64,000 nt of DNA, taken from assembly GCA_958450325.1 (NCBI GenBank), contig OY288245.1:64653441-64717440 (forward strand), read 5' to 3'. The stretch comes from Agrostemma githago. Taxonomy: Eukaryota > Streptophyta > Magnoliopsida > Caryophyllales > Caryophyllaceae. The first letter of the stretch is position 1, and each line of letters begins with the position of its first letter. Both the position numbers and the translations under genes were made by a program. Under the pieces are notes generated by a model. That model ran no database searches, was not told the origin of the DNA, and saw only the letters and a program-made list of their open reading frames with translations. This document shows, in pieces, positions 19,501 to 33,900 of this stretch.

Positions 19501-22200
19501 GGATGTGATTCAAAGATGGGGCACTGAACCTTAAGAGTAGGGTAATGCATAAGACGGGACGGAAAAGGGTTTAGGGTTGGATTAGGCGGACCCGCTACAC
19601 GGCTCCGCCTAATCCAACCCTAAACCTTTTTCCTTATTCAAGGTCACTAAACCCGCAACAAACTGAACCCGAAGAGGGTATTGGTGAACCCTGTCGTGGA
19701 TGTGATTCAAAGATGGGGCACTGAACCTTAAGAGTAGGGTACTGCATAAGACGGGACGGAAGAGGGTTTAGGGTTGGATTAGGCGTACCCGCTACGCGGC
19801 TCCGCCTAATCCAACCCTAAACCCTTTTCCTTATTCAAGGACGAAAAAGGGTTTAGGGTTGGATTAGGCGGACCCGCTACGCGGCTCCGCCTAATCCAAC
19901 CCTAAACCCTTTTCCTTATTCAAGGTCACTAAACACGCAACAAACTGAACCCTAAGAGGTTATTGGTGAACCCTCTCATGGATGTGATTCAAAGATGGGG
20001 CAGTGAACCTTAAGAGTAGGGTAATGCATAAGACGGGACGGAAAAGGGTTAAGGGTTGGATTAGGCGGACCCGCTACGCGGCTCCGCCGAATCCAACCCT
20101 AAACCCTTTTCCTTATTCAAGGTCACTAAACCCGCAACAAACTGAACCCTAAGAGGGTATTGGTGAACCCTGTCGTGGATGTGATTCAAAGATGGGGCAC
20201 TGAACCTTAAGAGTAGGGTACTACATAAGACGGGACGGAAAAGGGTTTAGGGTTGGATTAGGCGTACCCGCTACGCGGCTCCGCCTAATCCAACCCTAAA
20301 CCCTTTTCCTTATTCAAGGTCACTAAACCCGCAACAAACTGAACCCTAAGAGGGTATTGGTGAACCCTGTCGTGGATGTGATTCAAAGATGGGGCACTGA
20401 ACCTTAAGAGTAGGGTACTGCGTAAGACGGGACGGAAAAGGGTTTAGGGTTGGATTAGGCGGACCCGCTACGCGGCTCCGCCTAATCCAACCCTAAATCC
20501 TTTTCCTTATTCAAGGTCCCTAAACCGACAAACTGAACCCTAAGAGGGTATTGGTGAACCCTGTCGTGGATGTGATTCAAAGATGGGGCACTGAACCTTA
20601 AGAGTAGGGTACTACATAAGACGGGACGGAAAAGGGTTTAGAGTTGGATTAGGCGTAACCGCTACGCGGCTCCGCCTAATCCAACCCTAAACCCTTTTCC
20701 TTATTCAAGGTCACTAAACCCGCAACAAACTGAACCCTAAGAGGGTATTGGTGAACCCTCTCATGGATGTGATTCAAAGATGGGGCACTGAACCTTAAGA
20801 GTAGGGTAATGCATAAGACGGGACGGAAAAGGGTTTAGGGTTGGATTAGGCGGACCCGCTACGCGGCTCCGCCTAATCCAACCCTAAACCTTTTTCCTTA
20901 TTCAAGGTCACTAAACCCGCAACAAACTGAACCCTAAGAGGGTATTGGTGAACCCTGTCGTGGATGTGATTCAAAGATGGGGCACTGAACCTTAAGAGTA
21001 GGGTACTGCATAAGACGGGACGGAAGAGGGGTTAGGGTTGGATTAGGCGTACCCGCTACGCGGCTCCGCCTAATCCAACCCTAAACCCTTTTCCTTATTC
21101 AAGGATGAAAAAGGGTTTAGGGTTGGATTAGGCGGACCCGCTACGCGGCTCCGCCTAATCCAACCCTAAACCCTTTTCCTTATTCAAGGTCCCTAAACCC
21201 GCAACAAACTGAACCCTAAGAGGGTATTGGTGAACCCTGTCGTGGATGTGATTCAAAGATGGGGCACTGAACCTTAAGAGTAGGGTACTGCATAAGACGG
21301 GACGGAAGAGGGGTTAGGGTTGGATTAGGCGTACCCGCTACGCGGCTCCGCCTAATCCAACCCTAAACCCTTTTCCTTATTCAAGGTCCCTAAACCCGCA
21401 ACAAACTGAACCCTAAGAGGGTATTGGTGAACCCTATCGTGGATGTGATTCAAAGATGGGGCACTGAACCTTAAGAGTAGGGTACTGCGTAAGACGGGAC
21501 GGAAAAGGGTTTAGGGTTGGATTAGGCGGACCCGCTACGCGGCTCCGCCTAATCCAACCCTAAATCCTTTTCCTTATTCAAGGTCCCTAAACCGACAAAC
21601 TGAACCCTAAGAGGGTATTGGTGAACCCTGTCGTGGATGTGATTCAAAGATGGGGCACTGAACCTTAAGAGTAGGGTACTGCATAAGACGGGACGGAAGA
21701 GGGTTTAGGGTTGGATTAGGCGGACCCGCTACGCGGCTCCGCCTAATCCAACCCTAAACCCTTTTCCTTATTCAAGGTCACTAAACCCGCAACAAACTGA
21801 ACCCTAAGAGGGTATTGGTGAACCCTGTCGTGGATGTGATTCAAAGATGGGGCACTGAACCTTAAGAGTAGGGTACTGCATAAGACGGGACGGAAGAGGG
21901 TTTAGGGTTGGATTAGGCGTACCCGCTACGCGGCTCCGCCTAATCCAACCCTAAACCCTTTTCCTTATTCAAGGTCACTAAACCCGCAACAAACTGAACC
22001 CTAAGAGGGTATTGGTGAACCCTGTCGTGGATGTGATTCAAAGATGGGGCACTGAACCTTAAGAGTAGGGTACTGTATAAGACGGGACGGAAGAGGGTTT
22101 AGGGTTGGATTAGGCGTACCCGCAACGCGGCTCCGCCTAATCCAACCCTAAACCCTTTTCCTTATTCAAGGTCACTAAACCCGCAACAAACTGAACCCTA
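16520..22200 (+). repeat. Satellite domain with mixed unit types and small local duplications
   Basis: Units with loop GCTTCGCGG and right-arm AGCATAAACC alternate with standard units. Local duplications include a single-unit pair (ATTAGGTGTACCC at 17414 and 17611), a 590-bp shift of TTTAGAGTTGG (18783 to 19373; three units minus 1 bp) and a 1067-bp shift of the 3-bp-deleted TAAACCGACAAACTG (20521 to 21588; five units plus one 85-bp unit minus 3 bp). 85-bp units with a mutated left arm start at 19841 and 21101. Confidence 0.8.
18380..18452. repeat. Representative palindromic module of the satellite unit
   Basis: This copy shows the intact form. The left arm 18380-18409 (30 bp, GGAAAAGGG...GGCGGA) is the exact reverse complement of the right arm 18423-18452. 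The 13-bp centre CCCGCTACGCGGC (18410-18422) folds further as CCGC-TAC-GCGG after one C-C mismatch. The DNA could extrude as a cruciform, and a transcript of either strand would form a long hairpin. A module of this kind occurs in most of the units in the array. Confidence 0.95.
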
Positions 22201-24950
22201 AGAGGGTATTGGTGAACCCTGTCGTGGATGTGATTCAAAGATGGGGCACTGAACCTTAAGAGTAGGGTACTGCATAAGACGGGACGGAAAAGTATTTTGG
22301 GTTGGATTAGGCGGACTCGCTACGCGGCTCCGCCTAATCCAACCCTAAACCACTTTCCTTATTCAAGGTCACTAAACCCGCAACAAACTGAACCCTAAGA
22401 GGGTATTGGTGAACCCTGTCGTGGATGTGATTCAAAGATGGGGCACTGAACCTTAAGAGTAGGGTACTGCATAAGACGGGACGGAAGAGGGTTTAGGGTT
22501 GGATTAGGCGTACCCGCTACGCGGCTCCGCCTAATCCAACCCTAAACCCTTTTCCTTATTCAAGGTCACTAAACCCGCAACAAACTGAACCCTAAGAGGG
22601 TATTGGTGAACCCTGTCGTGGATGTGATTCAAAGATGGGGCACTGAACCTTAAGAGTAGGGTACTTCATAAGACGGGACGGAAAAGGGTTTAGGGTTGGA
22701 TTAGGCGGACCCGCTTCGCGGCTCCGCCTAATCCAAGCATAAACCCTTTTCCTTATTGAAGGTCACTAAACCCGCAACAAACTTAACCCTAAGAGGGTAT
22801 TGGTGAACCCTGTCGTGGATGTGATTCAAAGATGGAGCACTGAACCTGAAGAGTAGGGTAATGCATAAGACGGGACGGAAAAGGGTTTAGGGTTGGATTA
22901 GGCGGACCCGCTTCGCGGCTCCGCCTAATTCAACCCTAAACCCTTTTCCTTATTCAAGGTCACTAAACCCGCAACAAACTGAACCCTAAGAGGGTATTGG
23001 TGAACCCTGTCGTGGATGTGATTCAAAGATGGGGCACTGAACCTTAAGAGTAGGGTACTGTATAAGACGGGACGGAAGAGGGTTTAGGGTTGGATTAGGC
23101 GTACCCGCTACGCGGCTCCGCCTAATCCAACCCTAAACCCTTTTCCTTATTCAAGGTCACTAAACCCGCAACAAACTGAACCCTAAGAGGGTATTTGTGA
23201 ACCCTGTCGTGGATGTGATTCAAAGATGGGGCACTGAACCTTAAGAGTAGGGTACTGCATAAGACGGGACGGAAGAGGGTTTAGGGTTGGATTAGGCGTA
23301 CCCGCTACGCGGCTCCGCCTAATCCAACCCTAAACCCTTTTCCTTATTCAAGGTCACTAAACCCGCAACAAACTGAACCCTAAGAGGGTATTGGTAAACC
23401 CTGTCGTGGATGTGATTCAAATATGGGGCACTGAACCTTAAGAGTAGGGTAATGCATAAGACGGGACGGAAAAGGGTTTAGGGTTGGATTAGGCGGACCC
23501 GCTACGCGGCTCCGCCTAATCCAACCCTAAACCCTTTTCCTTATTCACGGTCACTAAACCCGCAACAAACTGAACCCTAAGAGGGTATTGGTGAACCCTG
23601 TCGTGGATGTGATTCAAAGATGGGGCACTGAACCTTAAGAGTAGGGTACTGCATAAGACGGGATGGAAAAGTATTTTGGGTTGGATTAGGCGGACTCGCT
23701 ACGCGGCTCCGCCTAATCCAACCCTAAACCACTTTCCTTATTCAAGGTCACTAAACCCGCAACAAACTGAACCCTAAGAGGGTATTGGTGAACCCTGTCG
23801 TGGATGTGATTCAAAGATGGGGCACTGAACCTTAAGAGTAGGGTACTGCATAAGACGGGACGGAAGAGGGTTTAGGGTTGGATTAGGCGGACCCGCTACG
23901 CGGCTCCGCCTAATCCAACCCTAAACCCTTTTCCTTATTCAAGGTCACTAAACCCGCAACAAACTGAACCCTAAGAGGGTATTGGTGAACCCTGTCGTGG
24001 ATGTGATTCAAAGATGGGGCACTGAACCTTAAGAGTAGGGTACTTCATAAGACGGGACGGAAAAGGGTTTAGGGTTGGATTAGGCGGACCCGCTTCGCGG
24101 CTCCGCCTAATCCAAGCATAAACCCTTTTCCTTATTGAAGGTCACTAAACCCGCAACAAACTTAACCCTAAGAGGGTATTGGTGAACCCTGTCGTGGATG
24201 TGATTCAAAGATGGAGCACTGAACCTGAAGAGTAGGGTAATGCATAAGACGGGACGGAAAAGGGTTTAGGGTTGGATTAGGCGGAACCGCTTCGCGGCTC
24301 CGCCTAATTCAACCCTAAACCCTTTTCCTTATTCAAGGTCACTAAACCCGCAACAAACTGAACCCTAAGAGGGTATTGGTGAACCCTGTCGTGGATGTGA
24401 TTCAAAGATGGGGCACTGAACCTTAAGAGTAGGGTACTGTATAAGACGGGACGGAAGAGGGTTTAGGGTTGGATTAGGCGTACCCGCTACGCGGCTCCGC
24501 CTAATCCAACCCTAAACCCTTTTCCTTATTCAAGGTCACTAAACCCGCAACAAACTGAACCCTAAGAGGGTATTGGTGAACCCTGTCGTGGATGTGATTC
24601 AAAGATGGGGCACTGAACCTTAAGAGTAGGGTACTGCATAAGACGGGACGGAAGAGGGTTTAGGGTTGGATTAGGCGTACCCGCTACGCGGCTCCGCCTA
24701 ATCCAACCCTAAACCCTTTTCCTTATTCAAGGTCACTAAACCCGCAACAAACTGAACCCTAAGAGGGTATTGGTAAACCCTGTCGTGGATGTGATTCAAA
24801 TATGGGGCACTGAACCTTAAGAGTAGGGTAATGCATAAGACGGGACGGAAAAGGGTTTAGGGTTGGATTAGGCGGACCCGCTACGCGGCTCCGCCTAATC
24901 CAACCCTAAACCCTTTTCCTTATTCAAGGTCACTAAACCCGCAACAAACT
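22200..24950 (+). repeat. Seven-unit higher-order repeat of 1379 bp, two copies
   Basis: AGTATTTTGGG (22291 and 23670), GAACCTGAAGAGTAGGGTAA (22852 and 24231) and the TGTATAAGACGG variant (23059 and 24438) all recur at 1379 bp, exactly 7 x 197. The match stops near 24950, where the second copy would need GTCGTGG but has GTCGTTG. Confidence 0.9.
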
Positions 24951-27900
24951 GAACCCTAAGAGGGTATTGGTGAACCCTGTCGTTGATGTGATTCAAAGAT
25001 GGGGCACTGAACCTTAAGAGTAGGGTACTACATAAGACGGGACGGAAAAAGGTTTAGGGTTGGATTAGGCGTACCCGCTACGCGGCTCCGCCTAATCCAA
25101 CCCTAAACCCTTTTCCTTATTCAAGGTCACTAAACCCGCAACAAACTGAACCCTAAGAGGGTATTGGTGAACCCTGTCGTGGATGTGATTCAAAGATGGG
25201 GCACTGAACCTTAAAAGTAGGGTACTGCATAAGACGGGACGGAAAAGGGTTTAGGGTTGGATTAGGCGGACCCGCTTCGCGGCTCCGCCTAATCCAAGCA
25301 TAAACCCTTTTCCTTATTGAAGGTCACTAAACCCGCAACAAACTTAACCCTAAGAGGGTATTGGTGAACCCTGTCGTGGATGTGATTCAAAGATGGGGCA
25401 CTGAACCTTAAGAGTAGGGTAATGCATAAGACGGGACGGAAAAGGGTTTAGGGTTGGATTAGGCAGACCCGCTACCCGGCTCCGCCTAATCCAACCCTAA
25501 ACCCTTTTCCTTATTCAAGGTCACTAAACCCGCAACAAACTGAACCCTAAGAGGGTATTGGTGAACCCTGTCGTGGATGTGATTCAAAGATGGGGCACTG
25601 AACCTTAAGAGTAGGGTACTGCATAAGACGGGACGGAAAAGGGTTTAGGGTTGGATTAGGCGGACCAGCTTCGCGGCTCCGCCTAATCCAAGCATAAACC
25701 CTTTTCCTTATTGAAGGTCACTAAACCCGCAACAAACTTAACCCTAAGAGGTTATTGGTGAACCCTGTCGTGGATGTGATTCAAAGATGGGGCACTGAAC
25801 CTGAAGAGTAGGGTACTGCGTAAGACGGGACGGAAAAGGGTTTAGGGTTGGATTAGGCGGACCCGCTATGCGGCTCTGCCTAATCCAACCCTAAACCCTT
25901 TTCCTTATTCAAGGTCACTAAACCCGCAACAAACTGAACCCTAAGAGGGTATTGGTGAACCCTCTCATGGATGTGATTTAAAGATGGGGTACTGAACCTT
26001 AAGAGTAGGGTAATGCATAAGACGGGACGGAAAAGGGTTTAGGGTTGGATTAGGCAGACCCGCTACCCGGCTCCGCCTAATCCAACCCTAAACCCTTTTC
26101 CTTATTCAAGGTCACTAAACCCGCAACAAACTGAACCCTAAGAGGGTATTGGTGAACCCTATCGTGGATGTGATTCAAAGATGGGGCACTGAACCTTAAG
26201 AGTAGGGTACTGTATAAGACGGGACGGAAGAGGGTTTAGGGTTGGATTAGGCGTACCCGCTACGCGGCTCCGCCTAATCCAACCCTAAACCCTTTTCCTT
26301 ATTCAAGGTCACTAAACCCGCAACAAACTGAACCCTAAGAGGGTATTGGTGAACCCTGTCGTGGATGTGATTCAAAGATGGGGCACTGAACCTTAAGAGT
26401 AGGGTACTGCATAAGACGGGACGGAAGAGGGTTTAGGGTTGGATTAGGCGTACCCGCTACGCGGCTCCGCCTAATCCAACCCTAAACCCTTTTCCTTTTT
26501 CAAGGTCACTAAACCCGCAACAAACTGAACCCTAAGAGGGTATTGGTAAACCCTGTCGTGGATGTGATTCAAATATGGGGCACTGAACCTTAAGAGTAGG
26601 GTAATGCATAAGACGGGACGGAAAAGGGTTTAGGGTTGGATTAGGCGGACCCGCTACGCGGCTCCGCCTAATCCAACCCTAAACCCTTTTCCTTATTCAA
26701 GGTCACTAAACCCGCAACAAACTGAACCCTAAGAGGGTATTGGTGAACCCTGTCGTTGATGTGATTCAAAGATGGGGCACTGAACCTTAAGAGTAGGGTA
26801 CTACATAAGACGGGACGGAAAAAGGTTTAGGGTTGGATTAGGCGTACCCGCTACGCGGCTCCGCCTAATCCAACCCTAAACCCTTTTCCTTATTCAAGGT
26901 CACTAAACCCGCAACAAACTGAACCCTAAGAGGGTATTGGTGAACCCTGTCGTGGATGTGATTCAAAGATGGGGCACTGAACCTTAAAAGTAGGGTACTG
27001 CATAAGACGGGACGGAAAAGGGTTTAGGGTTGGATTAGGCGGACCCGCTTCGCGGCTCCGCCTAATCCAAGCATAAACCCTTTTCCTTATTGAAGGTCAC
27101 TAAACCCGCAACAAACTTAACCCTAAGAGGGTATTGGTGAACCCTGTCGTGGATGTGATTCAAAGATGGGGCACTGAACCTTAAGAGTAGGGTAATGCAT
27201 AAGACGGGACGGAAAAGGGTTTAGGGTTGGATTAGGCAGACCCGCTACCCGGCTCCGCCTAATCCAACCCTAAACCCTTTTCCTTATTCAAGGTCACTAA
27301 ACCCGCAACAAACTGAACCCTAAGAGGGTATTGGTGAACCCTGTCGTGGATGTGATTCAAAGATGGGGCACTGAACCTTAAGAGTAGGGTACTGCATAAG
27401 ACGGGACGGAAAAGGGTTTAGGGTTGGATTAGGCGGACCAGCTTCGCGGCTCCGCCTAATCCAAGCATAAACCCTTTTCCTTATTGAAGGTCACTAAACC
27501 CGCAACAAACTTAACCCTAAGAGGTTATTGGTGAACCCTGTCGTGGATGTGATTCAAAGATGGGGCACTGAACCTGAAGAGTAGGGTACTGCGTAAGACG
27601 GGACGGAAAAGGGTTTAGGGTTGGATTAGGCGGACCCGCTATGCGGCTCTGCCTAATCCAACCCTAAACCCTTTTCCTTATTCAAGGTCACTAAACCCGC
27701 AACAAACTGAACCCTAAGAGGGTATTGGTGAACCCTCTCATGGATGTGATTTAAAGATGGGGTACTGAACCTTAAGAGTAGGGTAATGCATAAGACGGGA
27801 CGGAAAAGGGTTTAGGGTTGGATTAGGCAGACCCGCTACCCGGCTCCGCCTAATCCAACCCTAAACCCTTTTCCTTATTCAAGGTCACTAAACCCGCAAC

Positions 27901-29750
27901 AAACTGAACCCTAAGAGGGTATTGGTGAACCCTATCGTGGATGTGATTCAAAGATGGGGCACTGAACCTTAAGAGTAGGGTACTGCATAAGACGGGACGG
28001 AAAAGGGTTTAGGGTTGGATTAGGCGGACAAGCTTCGCGGCTCCGCCTAATCCAAGCATAAACCCTTTTCCTTATTGAAGGTCACTAAACCCGCAACAAA
28101 CTTAACCCTAAGAGGGTATTGGTGAACCCTGTCGTGGATGTGATTCAAAGATGGGGCACTGAACCTGAAGAGTAGGGTACTGCGTAAGACGGGACGGAAA
28201 AGGGTTTAGGGTTGGATTAGGCGGACCCGCTACGCGGCTCCGCCTAATCCAACCCTAAACCCTTTTCCTTATTCAAGGTCACTAAACCCGCAACAAACTG
28301 AACCCTAAGAGGGTATTGGTGAACCCTGTCGTGGATGTGATTCAAAGATGGGGCACTGAACCTTAAAAGTAGGGTACTGCATAAGACGGGACGGAAAAGG
28401 GTTTAGGGTTGGATTAGGCGGACCCGCTTCGCGGCTCCGCCTAATCCAAGCATAAACCCTTTTCCTTATTGAAGGTCACTAAACCCGCAACAAACTTAAC
28501 CCTAAGAGGGTATTGGTGAACCCTGTCGTGGATGTGATTCAAAGATGGGGCACTGAACCTTAAGAGTAGGGTAATGCATAAGACGGGACGGAAAAGGGTT
28601 TAGGGTTGGATTAGGCAGACCCGCTACCCGGCTCCGCCTAATCCAACCCTAAACCCTTTTCCTTATTCAAGGTCACTAAACCCGCAACAAACTGAACCCT
28701 AAGAGGGTATTGGTGAACCCTGTCGTGGATGTGATTCAAAGATGGGGCACTGAACCTTAAGAGTAGGGTACTGCATAAGACGGGACGGAAAAGGGTTTAG
28801 GGTTGGATTAGGCGGACCAGCTTCGCGGCTCCGCCTAATCCAAGCATAAACCCTTTTCCTTATTGAAGGTCACTAAACCCGCAACAAACTTAACCCTAAG
28901 AGGTTATTGGTGAACCCTGTCGTGGATGTGATTCAAAGATGGGGCAGTGAACCTGAAGAGTAGGGTACTGCGTAAGACGGGACGGAAAAGGGTTTAGGGT
29001 TGGATTAGGCGGACCCGCTATGCGGCTCTGCCTAATCCAACCCTAAACCCTTTTCCTTATTCAAGGTCACTAAACCCGCAACAAACTGAACCCTAAGAGG
29101 GTATTGGTGAACCCTCTCATGGATGTGATTTAAAGATGGGGTACTGAACCTTAAGAGTAGGGTAATGCATAAGACGGGACGGAAAAGGGTTTAGGGTTGG
29201 ATTAGGCAGACCCGCTACCCGGCTCCGCCTAATCCAACCCTAAACCCTTTTCCTTATTCAAGGTCACTAAACCCGCAACAAACTGAACCCTAAGAGGGTA
29301 TTGGTGAACCCTATCGTGGATGTGATTCAAAGATGGGGCACTGAACCTTAAGAGTAGGGTACTGCATAAGACGGGACGGAAAAGGGTTTAGGGTTGGATT
29401 AGGCGGACAAGCTTCGCGGCTCCGCCTAATCCAAGCATAAACCCTTTTCCTTATTGAAGGTCACTAAACCCGCAACAAACTTAACCCTAAGAGGGTATTG
29501 GTGAACCCTGTCGTGGATGTGATTCAAAGATGGGGCACTGAACCTGAAGAGTAGGGTACTGCGTAAGACGGGACGGAAAAGGGTTTAGGGTTGGATTAGG
29601 CGGACCCGCTACGCGGCTCCGCCTAATCCAACCCTAAACCCTTTTCCTTATTCAAGGTCACTAAACCCGCAACAAACTGAACCCTAAGAGGGTATTGGTG
29701 AACCTTCTCATGGATGTGATTTAAAGATGGGGCACTGAACCTTAAGAGTA
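24430..29750 (+). repeat. Overlapping 1773-bp and 1379-bp duplications
   Basis: GTCGTTGATG at 24981 recurs at 26754, and the rare GGGGTACTGAACC variant at 25991 recurs at 27764; both shifts are 1773 bp (9 x 197). From about 26.9 kb the dominant shift changes to 1379 bp: CCTTAAAAG at 26982 and 28361, GGTACTGAACC at 27762 and 29141, and the HindIII-site variant GGACAAGCTT near 28026 and 29405. Two rounds of amplification with different unit numbers therefore overlap. Confidence 0.85.
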
Positions 29751-30999
29751 GGGTAATGCATAAGACGGGACGGAAAAGGGTTTAGGGTTGGATTAGGCGG
29801 ACCCGCTACGCGGCTCCGCCTAATCCAACCCTAAACCCTTTTCCTTATTCAAGGTCACTAAACCCGCAACAAACTGAACCCTAAGAGGGTATTGGTGAAC
29901 CCTGTCGTGGATGTGATTCAAAGATGGGGCACTGAACCTTAAGAGTAGGGTACTGCATAAGACGGGACGGAAGAGGGTTTAGGGTTGGATTAGGCGTACC
30001 CGCTACGCGGCTCCGCCTAATCCAACCCTAAACCCTTTTCCTTATTCAAGGTCACTAAACCCGCAACAAACTGAACCCTAAGAGGGTATTGGTGAACCCT
30101 GTCGTGGATGTGATTCAAAGATGGGGCACTGAACCTTAAGAGTAGGGTACTGCATAAGACGGGACGGAAGAGGGTTTAGGGTTGGATTAGGCGTACCCGC
30201 TACGCGGCTCCGCCTAATCCAACCCTAAACCCTTTTCCTTATTCAAGGTCACTAAACCCGCAACAAACTGAACCCTAAGAGGGTATTGGTGAACCCTGTC
30301 GTGGATGTGATTCAAAGATGGGGCACTGAACCTTAAGAGTAGGGTACTGCATAAGACGGGACGGAAAAGGGTTTAGGGTTGGATTAGGCGGACCCGCTTC
30401 GCGGCTCCGCCTAATCCAAGCATAAACCCTTTTCCTTATTGAAGGTCACTAAACCCGCAACAAACTTAACCCTAAGAGAGAATTGGTGAACCCTGTCGTG
30501 GATGTGATTCAAAGATGGGGCACTGAACCTGAAGAGTAGGGTAATGCATAAGACGGGACGGAAAAGGGTTTAGGGTTGGATTAGGCGGACCCGCTACGCG
30601 GCTCCGCCTAATCCAACCCTAGACTTTTTTCCTTATTCAAGGTCACTAAACCCGCAACAAACTGAACCCTAAGAGGGTATTGGTGAACCCTCTCATGGAT
30701 GTGATTTAAAGATGGGGCACTGAACCTTAAGAGTAGGGTAATGCATAAGACGGGACGGAAAAGGGTTTAGGGTTGGATTAGGCGGACCCGCTACGCGGCT
30801 CCGCCTAATCCAACCCTAAACCCTTTTCCTTATTCAAGGTCACTAAACCCGCAACAAACTGAACCCTAAGAGGGTATTGGTGAACCCTGTCGTGGATGTG
30901 ATTCAAAGATGGGGCACTGAACCTTAAGAGTAGGGTACTACATAAGACGGGACGGAAGAGGGTTTAGGGTTGGATTAGGCGTACCCGCTACGCGGCTCC

Positions 31000-33900
31000 G
31001 CATAATCCAACCCTAAACCCTTTTCCTTATTCAAGGTCACTAAACCCGCAACAAACTGAACCCTAAGAGGGTATTGGTGAACCCTGTCGTGGATGTGATT
31101 CAAAGATGGGGCACTGAACCTTAAGAGTAGGGTACTGCATAAGACGGGACGGAAGAGGGTTTAGGGTTGGATTAGGCGTACCCGCTACGTGGCTCCGCAT
31201 AATCCAACCCTAAACCCTTTTCCTTATTCAAGGTCACTAAACCCGCAACAAACTGAACCCTAAGAGGGTATTGGTGAACCCTGTCGTGGATGTGATTTAA
31301 AGATGGGGCACTGAACCTTAAGAGTAGGGTACTGCATAAGACGGGACGGAAGAGGGTTTAGGGTTGGATTAGGCGCACCCGCAACGCGGCTCCGCCTAAT
31401 CCAACCCTAAACCCTTTTCCTTATTCATGGTCACTAAACCCGCAACAAACTGAACCCTAAGAGGGTATTGGTGAACCCTGTCGTGGATGTGATTCAAAGA
31501 TGGGGCACTGAACCTTAAGAGTAGGGTACTGCATAAGACGGGACGGAAGAGGGTTTAGGGTTGGATTAGGCGTACCCGCAACGCGGCTCCGCCTAATCCA
31601 ACCCTAAACCCTTTTCCTTATTCAAGGTCACTAAACCCGCAACAAACTGAACCCTAAGAGGGTATTGGTAAACCCTGTCGTGGATGTGATTCAAATATGG
31701 GGCACTAAACCTTAAGAGTAGGGTAATGCATAAGACGGGACGGAAAAGGGTTTAGGGTTGGATTAGGCGGACCCGCTACGCGGCTCCGCCTAATCCAACC
31801 CTAAACCCTTTTCCTTATTCAAGGTCACTAAACCCGCAACAAACTGAAGCCTAAGAGGGTATTGGTGAACCCTGTCGTGGATGTGATTCAAAGATGGGGC
31901 ACTGAACCTTAAGAGTAGGGTACTACATAAGACGGGACAGAAAAGGGTTTAGGGTTGGATTAGGCGTACCCGCTACGCGGCTCCGCCTAATCCAACCCTA
32001 AACCCTTTTCCTTATTCAAGGTCACTAAACCCGCAACAAACTGAACCCTAAGAGGGTATTGGTGAACCCTGTCGTGGATGTGATTCAAAGATGGGGCACT
32101 GAACCTTAAGAGTAGGGTACTGCATAAAACGGGACGGAAAAGGGTTTAGGGTTGGATTAGGCGGACCCGCTTCGCGGCTCCGCCTAATCCAAGCATAAAC
32201 CCTTTTCCTTATTGAAGGTCACTAAACCCGCAACAAACTTAAACCTAAGAGGGTATTGGTGAACCCTGTCGTGGATGTGATTCAAAGATGGGGCACCGAA
32301 CCTTAAGAGTAGGGTAATGCATAAGACGGGACGGAAAAGGGTTTAGGGTTGGATTAGGCAGACCCGCTACCCGGCTCCGCCTAATCCAACCCTAAACCCT
32401 TTTCCTTATTCAAGGTCACTAAACCCGCAACAAACTGAACCCTAAGAGGGTATTGGTGAACCCTGTCGTGGATGTGATTCAAAGATGGGGCACTGAACCT
32501 TAAGAGTACGGTACTGCATAAGACGGGACGGAAAAGGGTTTAGGGTTGGATTAGGCGGACAAGCTTCGCGGCTCCGCCTAATCCAAGCATAAACCCTTTT
32601 CCTTATTGAAGGTCACTAAACCCGCAACAAACTTAACCCTAAGAGGGTATTGGTGAACCCTGTCGTGGATGTGATTCAAAGATGGGGCACTGAACCTGAA
32701 GAGTAGGGTACTGCGTAAGACGGGACGGAAAAGGGTTTAGGGTTGGATTAGGCGGACCCGCTACGCGGCTCCGCCTAATCCAACCCTAAACCCTTTTCCT
32801 TATTCAAGGTCACTAAACCCGCAACAAACTGAACCCTAAGAGGGTATTGGTGAACCCTCTCATAGATGTGATTTAAAGATGGGGCACTGAACCTTAAGAG
32901 TAGGGTAATGCATAAGACGGGACGGAAAAGGGTTTAGGGTTGGATTAGGCGGACCCGCTACGCGGCTCCGCCTAATCCAACCCTAAACCCTTTTCCTTAT
33001 TCAAGGTCACTAAACCCGCAACAAACTGAACCCTAAGAGGGTATTGGTGAACCTTGTCGTGGATGTGATTCAAAGATGGGGCACTGAACCTTAAGAGTAG
33101 GGTACTGCATAAGACGGGACGGAAGAGGGTTTAGGGTTGGATTAGGCGCACCCGCAACGCGGCTCCGCCTAATCCAACCCTAAACCCTTTTCCTTATTCA
33201 TGGTCACTAAACCCGCAACAAACTGAACCCTAAGAGGGTATTGGTGAACCCTCTCATGGATGTGATTTAAAGATGGGGCACTGAACCTTAAGAGTAGGGT
33301 AATGCATAAGACGGGACGGAACAGGGTTTAGGGTTGGATTAGGCAGACCCGCTACGCGGCTCCGCCTAATCCAACCCTAAACCCTTTTCCTTATTCAAGG
33401 TCACTAAACCCGCAACAAACTGAACCCTAAGAGGGTATTGGTGAACCCTGTCGTGGATGTGATTCAAAGATGGGGCACTGAACCTTAAGAGTAGGGTACT
33501 GCATAAGACGGGACGGAAGAGGGTTTAGGGTTGGATTAGGCGTACCCGCTACGCGGCTCCGCATAATCCAACCCTAAACCCTTTTCCTTATTCAAGGTCA
33601 CTAAACCCGCAACAAACTGAACCCTAAGAGGGTATTGGTGAACCCTGTCGTGGATGTGATTCAAAGATGGGGCACTGAACCTTAAGAGTAGGGTACTGTA
33701 TAAGACGGGACGGAAGAGGGTTTAGGGTTGGATTAGGCGTACCCGCAACGCGGCTCCGCCTAATCCAACCCTAAACCCTTTTCCTTATTCAAGGTCACTA
33801 AACCCGCAACAAACTGAACCCTAAGAGGGTATTGGTAAACCCTGTCGTGGATGTGATTCAAATATGGGGCACTGAACCTTAAGAGTAGGGTAATGCATAA